From Cyanobacteriota bacterium (lineage in GTDB: Bacteria > Cyanobacteriota > Cyanobacteriia > Leptolyngbyales > Leptolyngbyaceae): a DNA stretch of 17,123 bases. Numbering within the stretch: position 1 is the stretch's first letter; every line of letters starts with the position of its first letter. The stretch lies in assembly GCA_027482985.1 (NCBI GenBank), contig JAIXVO010000795.1:1-17123 (forward strand), read 5' to 3'. Position numbers and translations under genes: made by a program. The notes below the pieces were generated by a model that worked only from the letters and a program-made list of their open reading frames with translations, did no database searches and was not told where the DNA came from. Below are positions 1 to 8,047 of the stretch, in pieces.

Positions 1-747
1 ATAGGAAAAATCAAGTTCCAAAACTTCTTCGAAATGCATGCGATACTTGCGCCGATTGATTTGCCACAGTCCAGTAATTCCAGGCTTGACGACCAATCGT
101 TGCCAGTCACTGCGGGAATAAAGGTTAACTTCATCCAGCGTGGGGGGGCGGGTTCCCACTAAACTCATCGCTCCCATCAAGACATTAAAAAACTGCGGGA
201 GTTCATCTAGGTAAAGCCGCCGGAGCAGTTTGCCAACCACCGTCAAACCAGGTTCTAAGGTGGGATCGAAGAGTTTATTGGTTTGTTGTTTAGCCACTCG
301 TAAGCGTAATTTTTCGGCATCGGGGGTGGTAGTCCGAAAGCGCCAGAGGAGGAAGTGTTGTCCGCGTAAGCCAACCCGCGGTTGGGCAACGAGAATCGGG
401 CCAGGGGAATTGAAGAAAATCGCGATCGCAATCAGGGGCAAGAGGATGACCATGACGGTCAATCCCGCGATCGCACCCATAATATCCCCAAATCGCTTGA
501 GTAAACTTTGGGTCGATGGGTGAGGCGAGACATGAAAAAACTCCAGATCATAAAGTCTTGCTTGTCTTTCCAGCGCCCCCTGGAGATCGGCTGAGGTAAT
601 TAACCCAGACTCAATTAAGAGTTCTCCTAGCAGTTGCCAGCCATTGGTTTCCAGCTGTTGAGACTGTTGCTCTAAAGCTGCAGTTAACTGGCTTTCAGTC
701 ACCAGCCCTTCGTGTACAAGTATTGAGCCTAAGGAATACCTAGCCAT
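1..747 (-). CDS. Phosphoglycosyl (sugar) transferase with duplicated N-terminal module, partial
   Basis: The reading frame is open from an ATG at 747 to the window edge: 249 codons seen, C-terminus missing. The start has a good RBS (AGGAG, two bases before ATG-proximal AC). The family moves a sugar-1-phosphate from a nucleotide sugar onto undecaprenyl phosphate, the first membrane step of polysaccharide assembly. Visible family marks are a membrane helix at about residues 88-112, the QPRVGLRGQ...WRFRT stretch at 122-139, the catalytic Asp-Glu pair in LYLDELPQFFNVL (D181-E182), SLVGTRPP (195-201) and KPGITGLWQI (221-230). Residues 1-70 are unusual: two repeats, SLGSILVHEGLVTESQL and LLGELLIESGLITSADL, resemble the N-terminal module of type II secretion/pilus ATPases (MshEN/T2SSE_N type). 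The glycosyltransferase just upstream on the same strand suggests an exopolysaccharide locus. The family is secure; sugar and product are unknown. Confidence 0.9.
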   Translation of the reverse strand, partial: MARYSLGSILVHEGLVTESQLTAALEQQSQQLETNGWQLLGELLIESGLITSADLQGALERQARLYDLEFFHVSPHPSTQSLLKRFGDIMGAIAGLTVMVILLPLIAIAIFFNSPGPILVAQPRVGLRGQHFLLWRFRTTTPDAEKLRLRVAKQQTNKLFDPTLEPGLTVVGKLLRRLYLDELPQFFNVLMGAMSLVGTRPPTLDEVNLYSRSDWQRLVVKPGITGLWQINRRKYRMHFEEVLELDFSY

Positions 748-1049
748 GTCTCCTGGATGATTAGTGACAATTTCGCATTGAGAAGTTTCCTTCGCCTTCG
801 CCTAGGATGCCCAAGAATTTGAATAAACGTTCAGCGTGAGGGTTCAAGTCGCTGACCCAGGCGGAGGTCGTCACTTACAACAGTGAGTTGGAAGGCCGTC
901 CAAGCGGTGGCATGAACGCCTGCTGGTTGATCGGGCGATAAGTAACTCCGAGAATATCCTAAGCATTCTCGAAATTCTTCGTTAAAGCTTTACGAAAAAA
1001 TCACTGAAGTCTCTTGGCACATAAAGCTGTGAGCTAACTGAGGGCAGTT
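748..1049. other. Intergenic stretch with weak inverted repeats
   Basis: No gene is supported in these 302 bases between two minus-strand genes. Two weak foldable spots are visible: CGAGAAT (949-955) against ATTCTCG (965-971), and CAGGCG (858-863) against CGCCTG (917-922) enclosing TCACT/AGTGA (871-875/882-886). Neither has a T-tract on the minus strand, so no terminator is called. The stretch may hold the 5' leader of the sugar transferase gene. It matches no riboswitch that I recognise. Confidence 0.4.
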
Positions 1050-2054
1050 CTAATGGCTGGCAGGTGCAGGTGTGTTGTATTCAATTAAGCGCGAGGGGCG
1101 TTTGAACCATTGACCCCAGTAAAATCGGAATTGCCCTTGAGCTTGTGGGAATTTGGCCAGCATGCACGCTCCAGCAAATAAGCGGGCAGCAGCAGGCGAT
1201 CGCCCGGAACGACGAGCGTATTGATAAATCCGGTAAGCCATCAGCGGGTAACCAACCAGCAGCACCAAACTCCAGCCTGATGTCGGGACTGCCCCCAAGA
1301 TAATCACCGCCGGGATTATGAACCCCCATAAGCGAATGCTGCGAGTTTCTTTAACCCAATGCCGCTCTGGTGGGGCACCATGTAAAGCGGCTCCTTCGGC
1401 ATAGGCATAGCCTGCCCGCAGCGATCGCTGCCACCATTGCTGAAACCGCGTCATTTGCGCATCATGCAGTGTCATTTCGGCATCGATCCGCAGAATCTTG
1501 CCCCCATTTTGGCGTAAGCGGACACAGAGTTCCGGTTCTTCTCCCGCAATCAACGTCGGATTGTAACCGTTGACGGCTTGCAGGGCCGTCAGGCGCATCA
1601 TGGCATCGCCCCCACAGGCTTTGGCTTCCCCTACTGGCGTATCCCATTCCAGATCACAGAGGCGGTTGTAAACAGTGGCATTCGGAAACCGTTCACGCCG
1701 TCTACCACAGACGACCACCACCTCCGGGTGCGTCTCCAGGATTTGCTGGGCTTGTTCCAGCCAGCCCGCCACGACTTCACAATCGCCATCCACAAATTGC
1801 ACATAATCCAAATCAGGATGCAGTTCCAGCAGTCTGGCAAACCCGGCATTCCGGGCGCGGGCAGCCGTAAAGGGGAAGGTCAAATCCAGTTCGACCACTT
1901 CTACGCCCAGCGATCGCGCCATCGCCACACTTTGATCCGTGGAACCAGAATCCACATACACGACTTGGGCTACCCGCTGGACGACCGATTCCAGGCAGCG
2001 ACGCAAGCGATCGCCTTCATTCCGCCCAATGGCAACTAAACCAATACGACTCAA
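1050..2054 (-). CDS. Family 2 glycosyltransferase with C-terminal membrane segment
   Basis: A 334-residue GT-A fold glycosyltransferase, expected to transfer a sugar from a nucleotide donor in cell-surface polysaccharide synthesis. From the chosen start: a Rossmann-like N-terminus with GRNEGDRLRRCLES (10-23), VDSGSTD (34-40), the metal-binding D-x-D in FVDGD (D89/D91), a GGDAMM loop (148-153), GEEPELCVRLRQNG (171-184) and WWQRSLRAGYAYAEG (207-221) near the acceptor side. Hydrophobic segments at about 243-278 suggest membrane attachment. I chose TTG at 2054 because GAGGAGGT lies 4-5 bases upstream and the protein then begins SRIGLVAIGRNEG, as the family usually does; extending to 2090 would add twelve Cys-rich residues with no RBS. 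It lies 302 bases upstream of the sugar transferase on the same strand and may share its pathway. Donor and acceptor are unknown. Confidence 0.88.
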   Translation of the reverse strand: MSRIGLVAIGRNEGDRLRRCLESVVQRVAQVVYVDSGSTDQSVAMARSLGVEVVELDLTFPFTAARARNAGFARLLELHPDLDYVQFVDGDCEVVAGWLEQAQQILETHPEVVVVCGRRRERFPNATVYNRLCDLEWDTPVGEAKACGGDAMMRLTALQAVNGYNPTLIAGEEPELCVRLRQNGGKILRIDAEMTLHDAQMTRFQQWWQRSLRAGYAYAEGAALHGAPPERHWVKETRSIRLWGFIIPAVIILGAVPTSGWSLVLLVGYPLMAYRIYQYARRSGRSPAAARLFAGACMLAKFPQAQGQFRFYWGQWFKRPSRLIEYNTPAPASH

Positions 2055-2206
2055 GCACACCTCCTCGCTGGGACAGCAAATGGACAACAATCAGGTTAAA
2101 CCCTTTGGCATTAGTGTTCCCCTGCTTTTAAGTACAACACAAGCGTCCCCTAAATCTGGTTTTGCCAGCATGTAGACGGATAAAGTTTAGACCAAGAAAG
2201 CCCATT

Positions 2207-2233
2207 AAAAAGGAGGGCACGATCGCGCCCTCC
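2207..2233 (-). terminator. Intrinsic terminator of the DUF1517 gene
   Basis: Read on the minus strand, GGAGGGC (2233-2227) pairs with GCCCTCC (2218-2212) around an 8-base loop and is followed at once by five T (2211-2207). It lies 26 bases after the stop codon of the DUF1517 gene. The loop contains a HIP1-like core. This is the clearest intrinsic terminator in the window. Confidence 0.88.
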
Positions 2234-2259
2234 AGTCTCAAAGTATTTGCTGTGCTGAT

Positions 2260-3237
2260 TTAGATCAGCTTCAGGTTGGGATATTCAGCGATCAAGTCAT
2301 CGCGAGTCAGAACATCGCCATCGGCTTGAGGCGTCCAGAGAATTTCCAGAGCTAGCAGGCGATCGCCCGAAACCCCGCCCAAAATTCCTAATGCCTGCCG
2401 CAAATCCTCTGTAGAGTTAACTTTGGGCAAGGGCAATTGACCCTGAGTTGCCGCCAGTAAGGTGACTACAATGTATTCACCGGGATCAGCGATCGGTGAA
2501 TTCGTCAATGCACTTTCGCCATCCGAACCCACAAGCACGGCATCGATCGGCGCTTGGCGGAGTTGGCTATTCACATTCGACAAGGTTTCGCGGCTAAACT
2601 TACTGCGTTCGGCCAACACCAAACGATTGAACTCAGCTTCCGCACTGGCTAACCGCGCCTGCTCCACGCCCACACTGGCTTGGGTCCAGTATTCAGGATG
2701 GCGCAACAAGGCCAATGTCGTTTCTTGCAACACCTGAGACAAGCCCGCAGGCGTACTGGTGTCTGCACTCAACGCCAACTTGTTCAAGTCAGCCTGTAAT
2801 TCACGCGCATCGGCTAGCAAGCCCACTTGCACCTTCGCCACACTCAAGGTGGGATTACTGACGGCATCGTAGCCACCCAGTTCGCCCGACTCCCGCGTCC
2901 GCCGGAAGGCTTGCACCAGGAAGCTCGCCACGGCAAAGAAGATCAACACGGTGAATAAGCTGCCACCGCCGCCCCAGAGAAAGAAAGGCGGAAAGACAAA
3001 CGGCAACCCAATGCCACCGCCGCCTGGATAGTAACCACCACCAGGCGCATAGGTGCGCGGCGCGGAGTAAGTCCGGCTGGGCATGGGTGCTCGGAAGGAG
3101 CCACCACCAATCCGCCCCCCACCAGCCCGGGCAGCGAGGGCATCCGGGGCATGACCCAGCGTTAATGAGAAAATCAGTGCTACTGCAATCAACGGCATCA
3201 GTAGCGGTTTGATATACGAAATCAGCTTTTTATGCAT
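2260..3237 (-). CDS. DUF1517 family membrane protein (FLAP1-like)
   Basis: A 325-residue protein of the DUF1517 family. The plant member FLAP1 acts in chloroplast membranes in acclimation to fluctuating light; bacterial members are uncharacterised. Residues 1-36 form a signal peptide or signal anchor ending in ALAA. Residues 38-93 are rich in Gly, Pro, Arg and Tyr (GGGRIGGGSFRAP, then PGGGYYPGGGG). A membrane helix follows at about 94-110 and then a soluble C-terminal domain including VAKVQVGLLADARELQADLN, RHPEYWTQASVGVEQA and GEYIVVTLLAATQG. I chose ATG at 3237 because it gives a compact signal peptide; a TTG at 3264 would add nine residues, and neither has a strong RBS at ideal spacing. It diverges from the high-light-inducible protein gene, so light-linked co-expression is possible. 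The family is fairly sure; the function is not known. Confidence 0.82.
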   Translation of the reverse strand: MHKKLISYIKPLLMPLIAVALIFSLTLGHAPDALAARAGGGRIGGGSFRAPMPSRTYSAPRTYAPGGGYYPGGGGIGLPFVFPPFFLWGGGGSLFTVLIFFAVASFLVQAFRRTRESGELGGYDAVSNPTLSVAKVQVGLLADARELQADLNKLALSADTSTPAGLSQVLQETTLALLRHPEYWTQASVGVEQARLASAEAEFNRLVLAERSKFSRETLSNVNSQLRQAPIDAVLVGSDGESALTNSPIADPGEYIVVTLLAATQGQLPLPKVNSTEDLRQALGILGGVSGDRLLALEILWTPQADGDVLTRDDLIAEYPNLKLI

Positions 3238-3455
3238 AAGACAGTGCCTACCCAGACGGTTCAACTTCCTCTGTAGCTTTCTACTCTACAGGTTGGAGTC
3301 GAGTGTTCCGAAGTCATTAACCCTTTATTAAGAGTTATAAATCTTGACTTCTCTATTAATCTATCGCCTCTGGTAAGGCTTGAGCGCTGCCAAGAGACTG
3401 AATTTTGGTCAGGATGTCCGTACTCCAACGGGCGGCACTCCACCGCTGATCAGCA

Positions 3456-3483
3456 TTGACGGAACCCCAATTCTGCCTACAAT
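3456..3483 (+). promoter_or_regulatory. Sigma70-type promoter for the Hlip gene
   Basis: TTGACG (3456-3461) and TACAAT (3478-3483) are separated by 16 bases, close to the housekeeping consensus. Transcription would start near 3490 and leave a leader of about 115 bases before the ATG at 3606. No experimental support is available. Confidence 0.6.
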
Positions 3484-3512
3484 AAGAGCAAGATAAAGAA
3501 ATGTAACAGGGC

Positions 3513-3538
3513 GCGATCGCTGCGCTCACGGCGATCGC
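3513..3538 (+). repeat. Two HIP1 octamers forming a potential hairpin in the Hlip leader
   Basis: GCGATCGC at 3513-3520 and again at 3531-3538 are exactly ten bases apart. Because the octamer is its own reverse complement, the two copies can pair as an 8-bp stem with a 10-base loop, inside the predicted 5' leader of the Hlip transcript. HIP1 is very common in cyanobacteria, so the pairing may be chance. Confidence 0.6.
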
Positions 3539-3605
3539 CCCAGGTTTCAACTTAATCTTGAATTGTTTGCACCCACTCATCCTTCGCATCCAGCAGGTGA
3601 AAGAA

Positions 3606-3776
3606 ATGACTCAACAGCAACCCACTGTTTCCCCCAAAGTGTCTGACCCTAAGTTTGGCTTCAACGAGTATGCCGAGCGGTTAAATGGGCGGGCGGCCAT
3701 GATTGGCTTTGCACTGGCACTGGCGATCGAATATGTTTCAGGTCAAGGTCTGTTGGCTTGGTTGGGACTGAATTAA
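3606..3776 (+). CDS. High-light-inducible protein (Hlip / one-helix CAB-like protein)
   Basis: A 56-residue protein with a polar N-terminus (residues 1-16) followed by the chlorophyll-binding one-helix motif: FGFNEYAERLNGRAAMIGFA, in which ERLNGRAAMIGF contains the Glu, Asn and Arg residues that bind chlorophyll in the CAB/ELIP/Hlip superfamily. The helix continues to YVSGQGLLAWLG. Hlips sit in thylakoid membranes, bind chlorophyll and carotenoid, and protect photosystem II assembly intermediates and chlorophyll synthesis in strong light. I chose the ATG at 3606 (AGGTGAAAGAA just upstream) because the family starts with a short polar tail; the longer frame from 3558 adds an unconvincing 16 residues. 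Which paralogue (hliA-D) it is cannot be told. Confidence 0.94.
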   Translation: MTQQQPTVSPKVSDPKFGFNEYAERLNGRAAMIGFALALAIEYVSGQGLLAWLGLN

Positions 3777-3784
3777 GGTAAATC

Positions 3785-3818
3785 AGCAGCAGGATCGGCT
3801 CCTAGCTATTCTGCTGCT
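3785..3818. terminator. Hairpin between convergent Hlip and GAF-protein genes
   Basis: AGCAGCAG (3785-3792) pairs with CTGCTGCT (3811-3818), an 8-bp stem with an 18-base loop. It spans the 29-base gap between two convergent genes and covers the stop codon of the minus-strand gene. T-tracts are poor on both strands (GATTTACC on the minus side), so it may be only a weak bidirectional terminator. Confidence 0.4.
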
Positions 3819-6085
3819 TGCGCCCGCACCCGGACACGGATAAATTTGAGCCCGGTCACACCTTGAAGGGGTTCGACGGTACCGCGATCGCAGTCAGTCT
3901 CAATCAACCCTTCCCGCATTAAGTAGTGCAAATATTGCTGATATTCCTCTAACTCTTCACCGGTGGAATAAACTAGCGTCACCATGCCCGGTTGCGTAAT
4001 GCGAGTTTGGGTTTGTTCATCGATCGCCTTATCAATTCGCTTTTTCACAATTTCGTAGCGGGTATCGCGGCTGCCGCGCACATCAAATAATTTTTCGGTG
4101 GTTTCGTCGTGAAAAATATCGATGGTTGCATCCTGGACTAAAACTAAGTGCGTCACCTGCATCGGACTGAGCGTTTCAGCTTGAAACTTTAACGCTACCC
4201 GCGCGCAATCACACACAGCCCGCAGTTGTTCATAACGCAAACTCCGCAGTTGAAATTTGCTGAACTTGGGATCAATGGATTGTCCCGCATAGATCATGTG
4301 ATCAATGCCGTCGGTGGTTTCGATGTCGCAGTAGTGGGGCGTGATCTGCTGCATCCGTTGTTGCCAGGCTTCCCAGGTTTCTCGTAGGAGCGTGTTAATT
4401 TGCCCGATCGCCTGGTCATAAGCGGCTCTGGCCTTGTAAACACAATTCTGGGGCTGTTGACAGGCGGCACGATAGGCGGCGATCTCGGCGATCGCCCCGG
4501 CACCGCATTGGCCAAAGTAGTCAAAATAAGCTTCGACATGATTCCGGAGATACCGCAACTCTGTGACTTCGGCATCAACGGTGATTTTTTCCCGCAAATT
4601 TGCCATCCGTTCCAGCAAATCCAGGTGCAATTGGTGAGTTAAAGCACTCTCCTGCGCCTCACAGACGGCTTGCACAACTCCCACTGCGAGTTGAAATTGG
4701 GCTAACAAGTCCGCTTGAATCGCCTGATTACGGGCTTCCGAGGAACCCCGAATATCGGAAATGCCGTAGAGCGGGTACACCTGATTAAACACAATGGGCG
4801 CGGCGGGAAAGCCCAAACTACGGCGTTCGGCCTCTTGCAAAAAGCGCCACTCCACAGCGGGATGAATGTTGTTGATAAAGCGCTGGTGGGTGAGTTGGCG
4901 TTGGGCTGAGGTGAGGGCTCGGGTAAAGGCGGGAATCAGTTGTTGCGCATGACAACAATCCAGCCCATCGAAGTGATTGGGGCGATCGCTGAGTAATCCG
5001 ACTAACCCGATCATTTGCGGTCGTCGGCCAGATGCCGTCCCGGTGGGGTGGGATAAACCAGGCAGTTGCGTCACGAGGGGGAGGAGTAAGAGCGATCGCA
5101 CGCCTTGTTGCGCCAGTTGTTGACCCAGTTCAGTCCGACTATCGCGGCTCAAGTCCTGAATCACCTGCACCTGATTCGCCTGTAACGCCTGCATTACGTG
5201 GGAATCTTGCAGCAGCTCTAACGGATAGGTGGTGGCATTAAGATCCTGTTGCCCACTGCCCATAAATACGCGAATCTGCTCCTGTTCCAGCGTTAGGACA
5301 ATCGTGTTACCCGTCCGAAATAGCGATCGCAACTGTTGGCTGACCTGCCGAAACTTTTGGGGACGCAAGATGGAATCGCGATCAATCAAAAGTTGGGTAA
5401 TTCGGTGAATCGTTTCTCGCACCGTCACATCTAACCCTTCCAGCAGCACTTGTCCAGTGATTTGATAATGAGCCAGACAAAAGCGATCTTCGATCTCCTG
5501 CAATTGCTGGGGATCGGTGAGGGTTTGTTCCCACTCCATCGGCGAAAGCGTTGTCAAATGCAGGTCTGCAAATTCGTCCGGAGTGTCTTCCAGGCGAGTG
5601 ATTTGCAGGTGTTCAGACCGCAGCCAAAATTCGATGTAGCGGGGTTCGGCCTGATCAGGACTGGGTAACGACACCATGGCGGGTGTTTCCAGCCAGCGGC
5701 AATAACTCAAATCCACCTGGTAGAGCGATCGCAAAACGTAGTGCAGCAGATGGCGGCGATAGAGTTTCAACACTTCGGCATAATCACCTGGGGTCAATCG
5801 CTGTTGCAGGATGTCGCGCAGTGGTTGCACTGTCATGGGCGCAGCGGGATCAGGCTGCGGGGGCAACCCTAACAAGCGGCACCCAGTATAGTTGGCATAA
5901 TGCAGGGTCAAATTCAGGGGGTTGATCACCGCAATCAGGAGTTGACTGGTGTGATGCAACGTTGCTAACCAATCCAGTGACGTGGGTGGGGCAGGCGGGG
6001 TGACGGTAGGAAGATCCATGAATGACGACGAGGCGGTAGAGGGTTGGCGATCGGGAAACTGATGAGGCAGTAGAGTGACACCCAT
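3806..6085 (-). CDS. Large GAF-domain protein, putative sensory/regulatory, function unknown
   Basis: A 759-residue cytoplasmic protein without signal peptide or clear membrane helix. After a Pro-rich N-terminus (1-36), residues 38-75 (LDWLATLHHTSQLLIAVIN...YANYTGCRLLGL) look like a PAS fold. Residues about 220-395 look like a GAF domain (VRETIHRITQLLIDRDSIL, NTIVLTLEQEQIRVFMG, VRSLLLLPLV, IGLVGLLSD). The remaining ~360 residues are mainly helical and soluble and I recognise no enzymatic motif: no histidine kinase H-box/N-box, no GGDEF, EAL or phosphatase signature. It resembles cyanobacterial proteins annotated only as GAF domain-containing. The ATG at 6085 has GAGGA 12 bases upstream; an in-frame Met 23 is an alternative. 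It diverges from ffh across 375 bases. A ligand-sensing role is inferred from the fold only. Confidence 0.72.
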   Translation of the reverse strand: MGVTLLPHQFPDRQPSTASSSFMDLPTVTPPAPPTSLDWLATLHHTSQLLIAVINPLNLTLHYANYTGCRLLGLPPQPDPAAPMTVQPLRDILQQRLTPGDYAEVLKLYRRHLLHYVLRSLYQVDLSYCRWLETPAMVSLPSPDQAEPRYIEFWLRSEHLQITRLEDTPDEFADLHLTTLSPMEWEQTLTDPQQLQEIEDRFCLAHYQITGQVLLEGLDVTVRETIHRITQLLIDRDSILRPQKFRQVSQQLRSLFRTGNTIVLTLEQEQIRVFMGSGQQDLNATTYPLELLQDSHVMQALQANQVQVIQDLSRDSRTELGQQLAQQGVRSLLLLPLVTQLPGLSHPTGTASGRRPQMIGLVGLLSDRPNHFDGLDCCHAQQLIPAFTRALTSAQRQLTHQRFINNIHPAVEWRFLQEAERRSLGFPAAPIVFNQVYPLYGISDIRGSSEARNQAIQADLLAQFQLAVGVVQAVCEAQESALTHQLHLDLLERMANLREKITVDAEVTELRYLRNHVEAYFDYFGQCGAGAIAEIAAYRAACQQPQNCVYKARAAYDQAIGQINTLLRETWEAWQQRMQQITPHYCDIETTDGIDHMIYAGQSIDPKFSKFQLRSLRYEQLRAVCDCARVALKFQAETLSPMQVTHLVLVQDATIDIFHDETTEKLFDVRGSRDTRYEIVKKRIDKAIDEQTQTRITQPGMVTLVYSTGEELEEYQQYLHYLMREGLIETDCDRGTVEPLQGVTGLKFIRVRVRAQAAE

Positions 6086-6460
6086 GACTTATTGTTCCTC
6101 GTAAAACGACTGAAATTAACGTCAAGTCATGGGTGAAATCACGCTTATGTTCATCAGCTTCGGACAAAATCAGAGGAAATTACTCACAGCAGGGCGTAAT
6201 CGTGACGGATGTCATCTCCATCCCAATGGCAAATGTCACAGGTCAAATTTACGGAGGACAAATCACCATTTGCCCTGACCCAATTTGCCGCGATCGCCCT
6301 TCAATGCCGTTCCCGGCTCCATCTGGGGGTAAATTTCGGCGGTTGAGCAGAGGGACACGTTACTGTGAGAGTGAAGTGATTGTAGACTTGTAAGTTACAG
6401 TCTGTTGGATCTCATCCCGACAGGCTCACCCCATTTCCCCAACATCCTACTGAGTTCACT
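6086..6460. other. Divergent intergenic region between the GAF gene and ffh
   Basis: No gene is supported here. It should hold promoters for both flanking genes, but I see no convincing -35/-10 pair. One inverted repeat stands out: GGCAAATG (6228-6235) and CATTTGCC (6267-6274), with a related AATTTGCC a few bases further on. It could be an operator, or chance. Confidence 0.4.
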
Positions 6461-7924
6461 ATGTTTGAAGCCCTTTCTGACCGTTTAGAGTCAGCCTGGA
6501 AAACCCTACGAGGTCAGGACAAAATCTCCGAGACCAATGTTAAAGAAGCAGTGCGAGAAGTGCGGCGAGCCTTATTGGAAGCCGATGTCAATCTGCAAGT
6601 GGTGAAAGACTTTGTGGCTGGCGTGGAAACGAAGGCCCAGGGCGCAGAAGTGATTAAAGGGGTACGCCCAGACCAGCAATTCATCGAGATTGTCTACAAC
6701 GAACTGGTGCAAATCATGGGAGATACGAATGCTCCCCTGGCGGAAGTAGAAACTGCGCCCACGATTGTTTTGATGGCTGGGTTACAGGGTACCGGGAAAA
6801 CGACGGCGACCGCCAAGCTCGCGTTGCACTTGCGCAAAGAAAATCGCAGCACGATGTTGGTGGCGACGGATGTGTATCGACCAGCGGCGATCGATCAGTT
6901 GATGACGCTGGGTAAGCAAATTAATGTCCCCGTGTTTGAGTTGGGGAAAGATGCGAATCCGGTGGAAATTGCGCGCCAAGGGGTAGCCCAGGCGAAAGCT
7001 GAGGGGATCAACACCGTCATCATTGACACGGCGGGGCGGTTGCAAATTGACCAGGACATGATGGCGGAACTGGCGCAAATTAAGGATGTCGTGCAGCCCC
7101 ATGAAGTCTTGCTGGTGGTGGATGCCATGACGGGGCAAGAAGCCGCCAACCTGACACGCACCTTCCACGAGCAAATTGGGATTACGGGAGCCATTCTCAC
7201 CAAGATGGATGGCGATACGCGCGGGGGGGCAGCGCTGTCGGTGCGGCAAATTTCTGGCCAACCGATTAAGTTTATTGGGACGGGCGAAAAAGTCGAAGCG
7301 CTGCAACCCTTTTACCCCGATCGCATGGCTTCCCGCATTCTGGGCATGGGCGACGTATTAACGCTGGTGGAAAAAGCCCGCGAAGAAGTCGATCTGCTGG
7401 AAGCAGAGAAGATGCAGGAGAAAATTCTCACGGCTCAGTTTGACTTTACCGATTTTCTGAAACAAACGCGCTTGCTCAAAACGATGGGATCGCTGGGGGG
7501 CATCATGAAGATGATCCCAGGGATGAATAAAATCAGTAGCGATCAGTTGGAAAAGGGCGAGTCGGAATTGAAAAAGGCTGAGTCCATGATCAATTCCATG
7601 ACGGTCGAAGAACGCAAAAATCCTGATTTACTATCCAGTTCTCCCAGTCGGCGGCGGCGCATTGCAAAAGGGGCAGGCTTTAGTGAGGCCGATGTCAGCG
7701 ATCTGATCAGCAAGTTCCAAAAAATGCGCAGCATGATGCAGATGATGGGCCAGGGGCAATTTCCGGGGATGCCAGGAATGCCGGGGATGGCAGGCATGGG
7801 AGGCGGCATGAATCCGATGGGAAATCCCTATGGCGGTGGGCAACCGGGCTGGCGGGGACAACCAGGCGGCACCCCGAAGAAGAAGAAAAAAGAGAAAAAG
7901 AAAAAGGGCTTTGGGACGTTATAA
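6461..7924 (+). CDS. ffh: Signal recognition particle GTPase Ffh (SRP54)
   Basis: This 487-residue protein binds signal peptides of nascent membrane proteins and SRP RNA, and pairs with FtsY to deliver ribosomes to the membrane (thylakoid and plasma membrane in cyanobacteria). Domains in order: N domain (1-95), G domain with P-loop GLQGTGKT (107-114), DTAGR (189-193), TKMDGDTRGG (247-256) and TGEKVEALQPFYPDRMASR (274-292), then the Met-rich M domain with GSLGGIMKMIPGM (343-355) and the RNA-binding SPSRRRRIAKGAG (394-406). The start MFEALSDRLESAW is typical of the family although the RBS is weak. The C-terminal tail is extended: a Gly/Met/Pro-rich run (about 430-470) followed by a Lys-rich end (473-482). 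No partner gene lies directly next to it. Confidence 0.98.
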   Translation: MFEALSDRLESAWKTLRGQDKISETNVKEAVREVRRALLEADVNLQVVKDFVAGVETKAQGAEVIKGVRPDQQFIEIVYNELVQIMGDTNAPLAEVETAPTIVLMAGLQGTGKTTATAKLALHLRKENRSTMLVATDVYRPAAIDQLMTLGKQINVPVFELGKDANPVEIARQGVAQAKAEGINTVIIDTAGRLQIDQDMMAELAQIKDVVQPHEVLLVVDAMTGQEAANLTRTFHEQIGITGAILTKMDGDTRGGAALSVRQISGQPIKFIGTGEKVEALQPFYPDRMASRILGMGDVLTLVEKAREEVDLLEAEKMQEKILTAQFDFTDFLKQTRLLKTMGSLGGIMKMIPGMNKISSDQLEKGESELKKAESMINSMTVEERKNPDLLSSSPSRRRRIAKGAGFSEADVSDLISKFQKMRSMMQMMGQGQFPGMPGMPGMAGMGGGMNPMGNPYGGGQPGWRGQPGGTPKKKKKEKKKKGFGTL

Positions 7925-7955
7925 GGCTAGCCATGTAGTCAATTGAGCAATGAGT

Positions 7956-8015
7956 GGGGTGCGTGAGGGGTTAGAACCGCGATCGCATCCTTTTTAATGC
8001 GGCGACACACACCCC
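7956..8015. terminator. Large inverted repeat between convergent genes
   Basis: GGGGTGCGTG (7956-7965) pairs with CACACACCCC (8006-8015) at nine of ten positions. Inside it CCGC (7977-7980) faces GCGG (7999-8002) around a T-rich stretch. It fills the gap between the ends of ffh and the minus-strand basic protein and may act as a bidirectional terminator, but it lacks a clean U-tract. Confidence 0.35.
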
Positions 8016-8047
8016 TAAAACGCAACTCAATCACATCGACCTCAACC

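Noticed and set aside
230..523. 97-codon plus-strand frame
   Set aside because: It is antisense to the sugar transferase, which has clear family motifs; the predicted peptide has no recognisable features.
830..860. tRNA-like T-loop (GGTTCAAGTC)
   Set aside because: The flanking bases do not form a T stem, and no acceptor or anticodon arm can be built around it.
1578..2039. 153-codon plus-strand frame
   Set aside because: It lies antisense to the glycosyltransferase gene, has no RBS, and its His/Arg-rich composition is that of a shadow frame.
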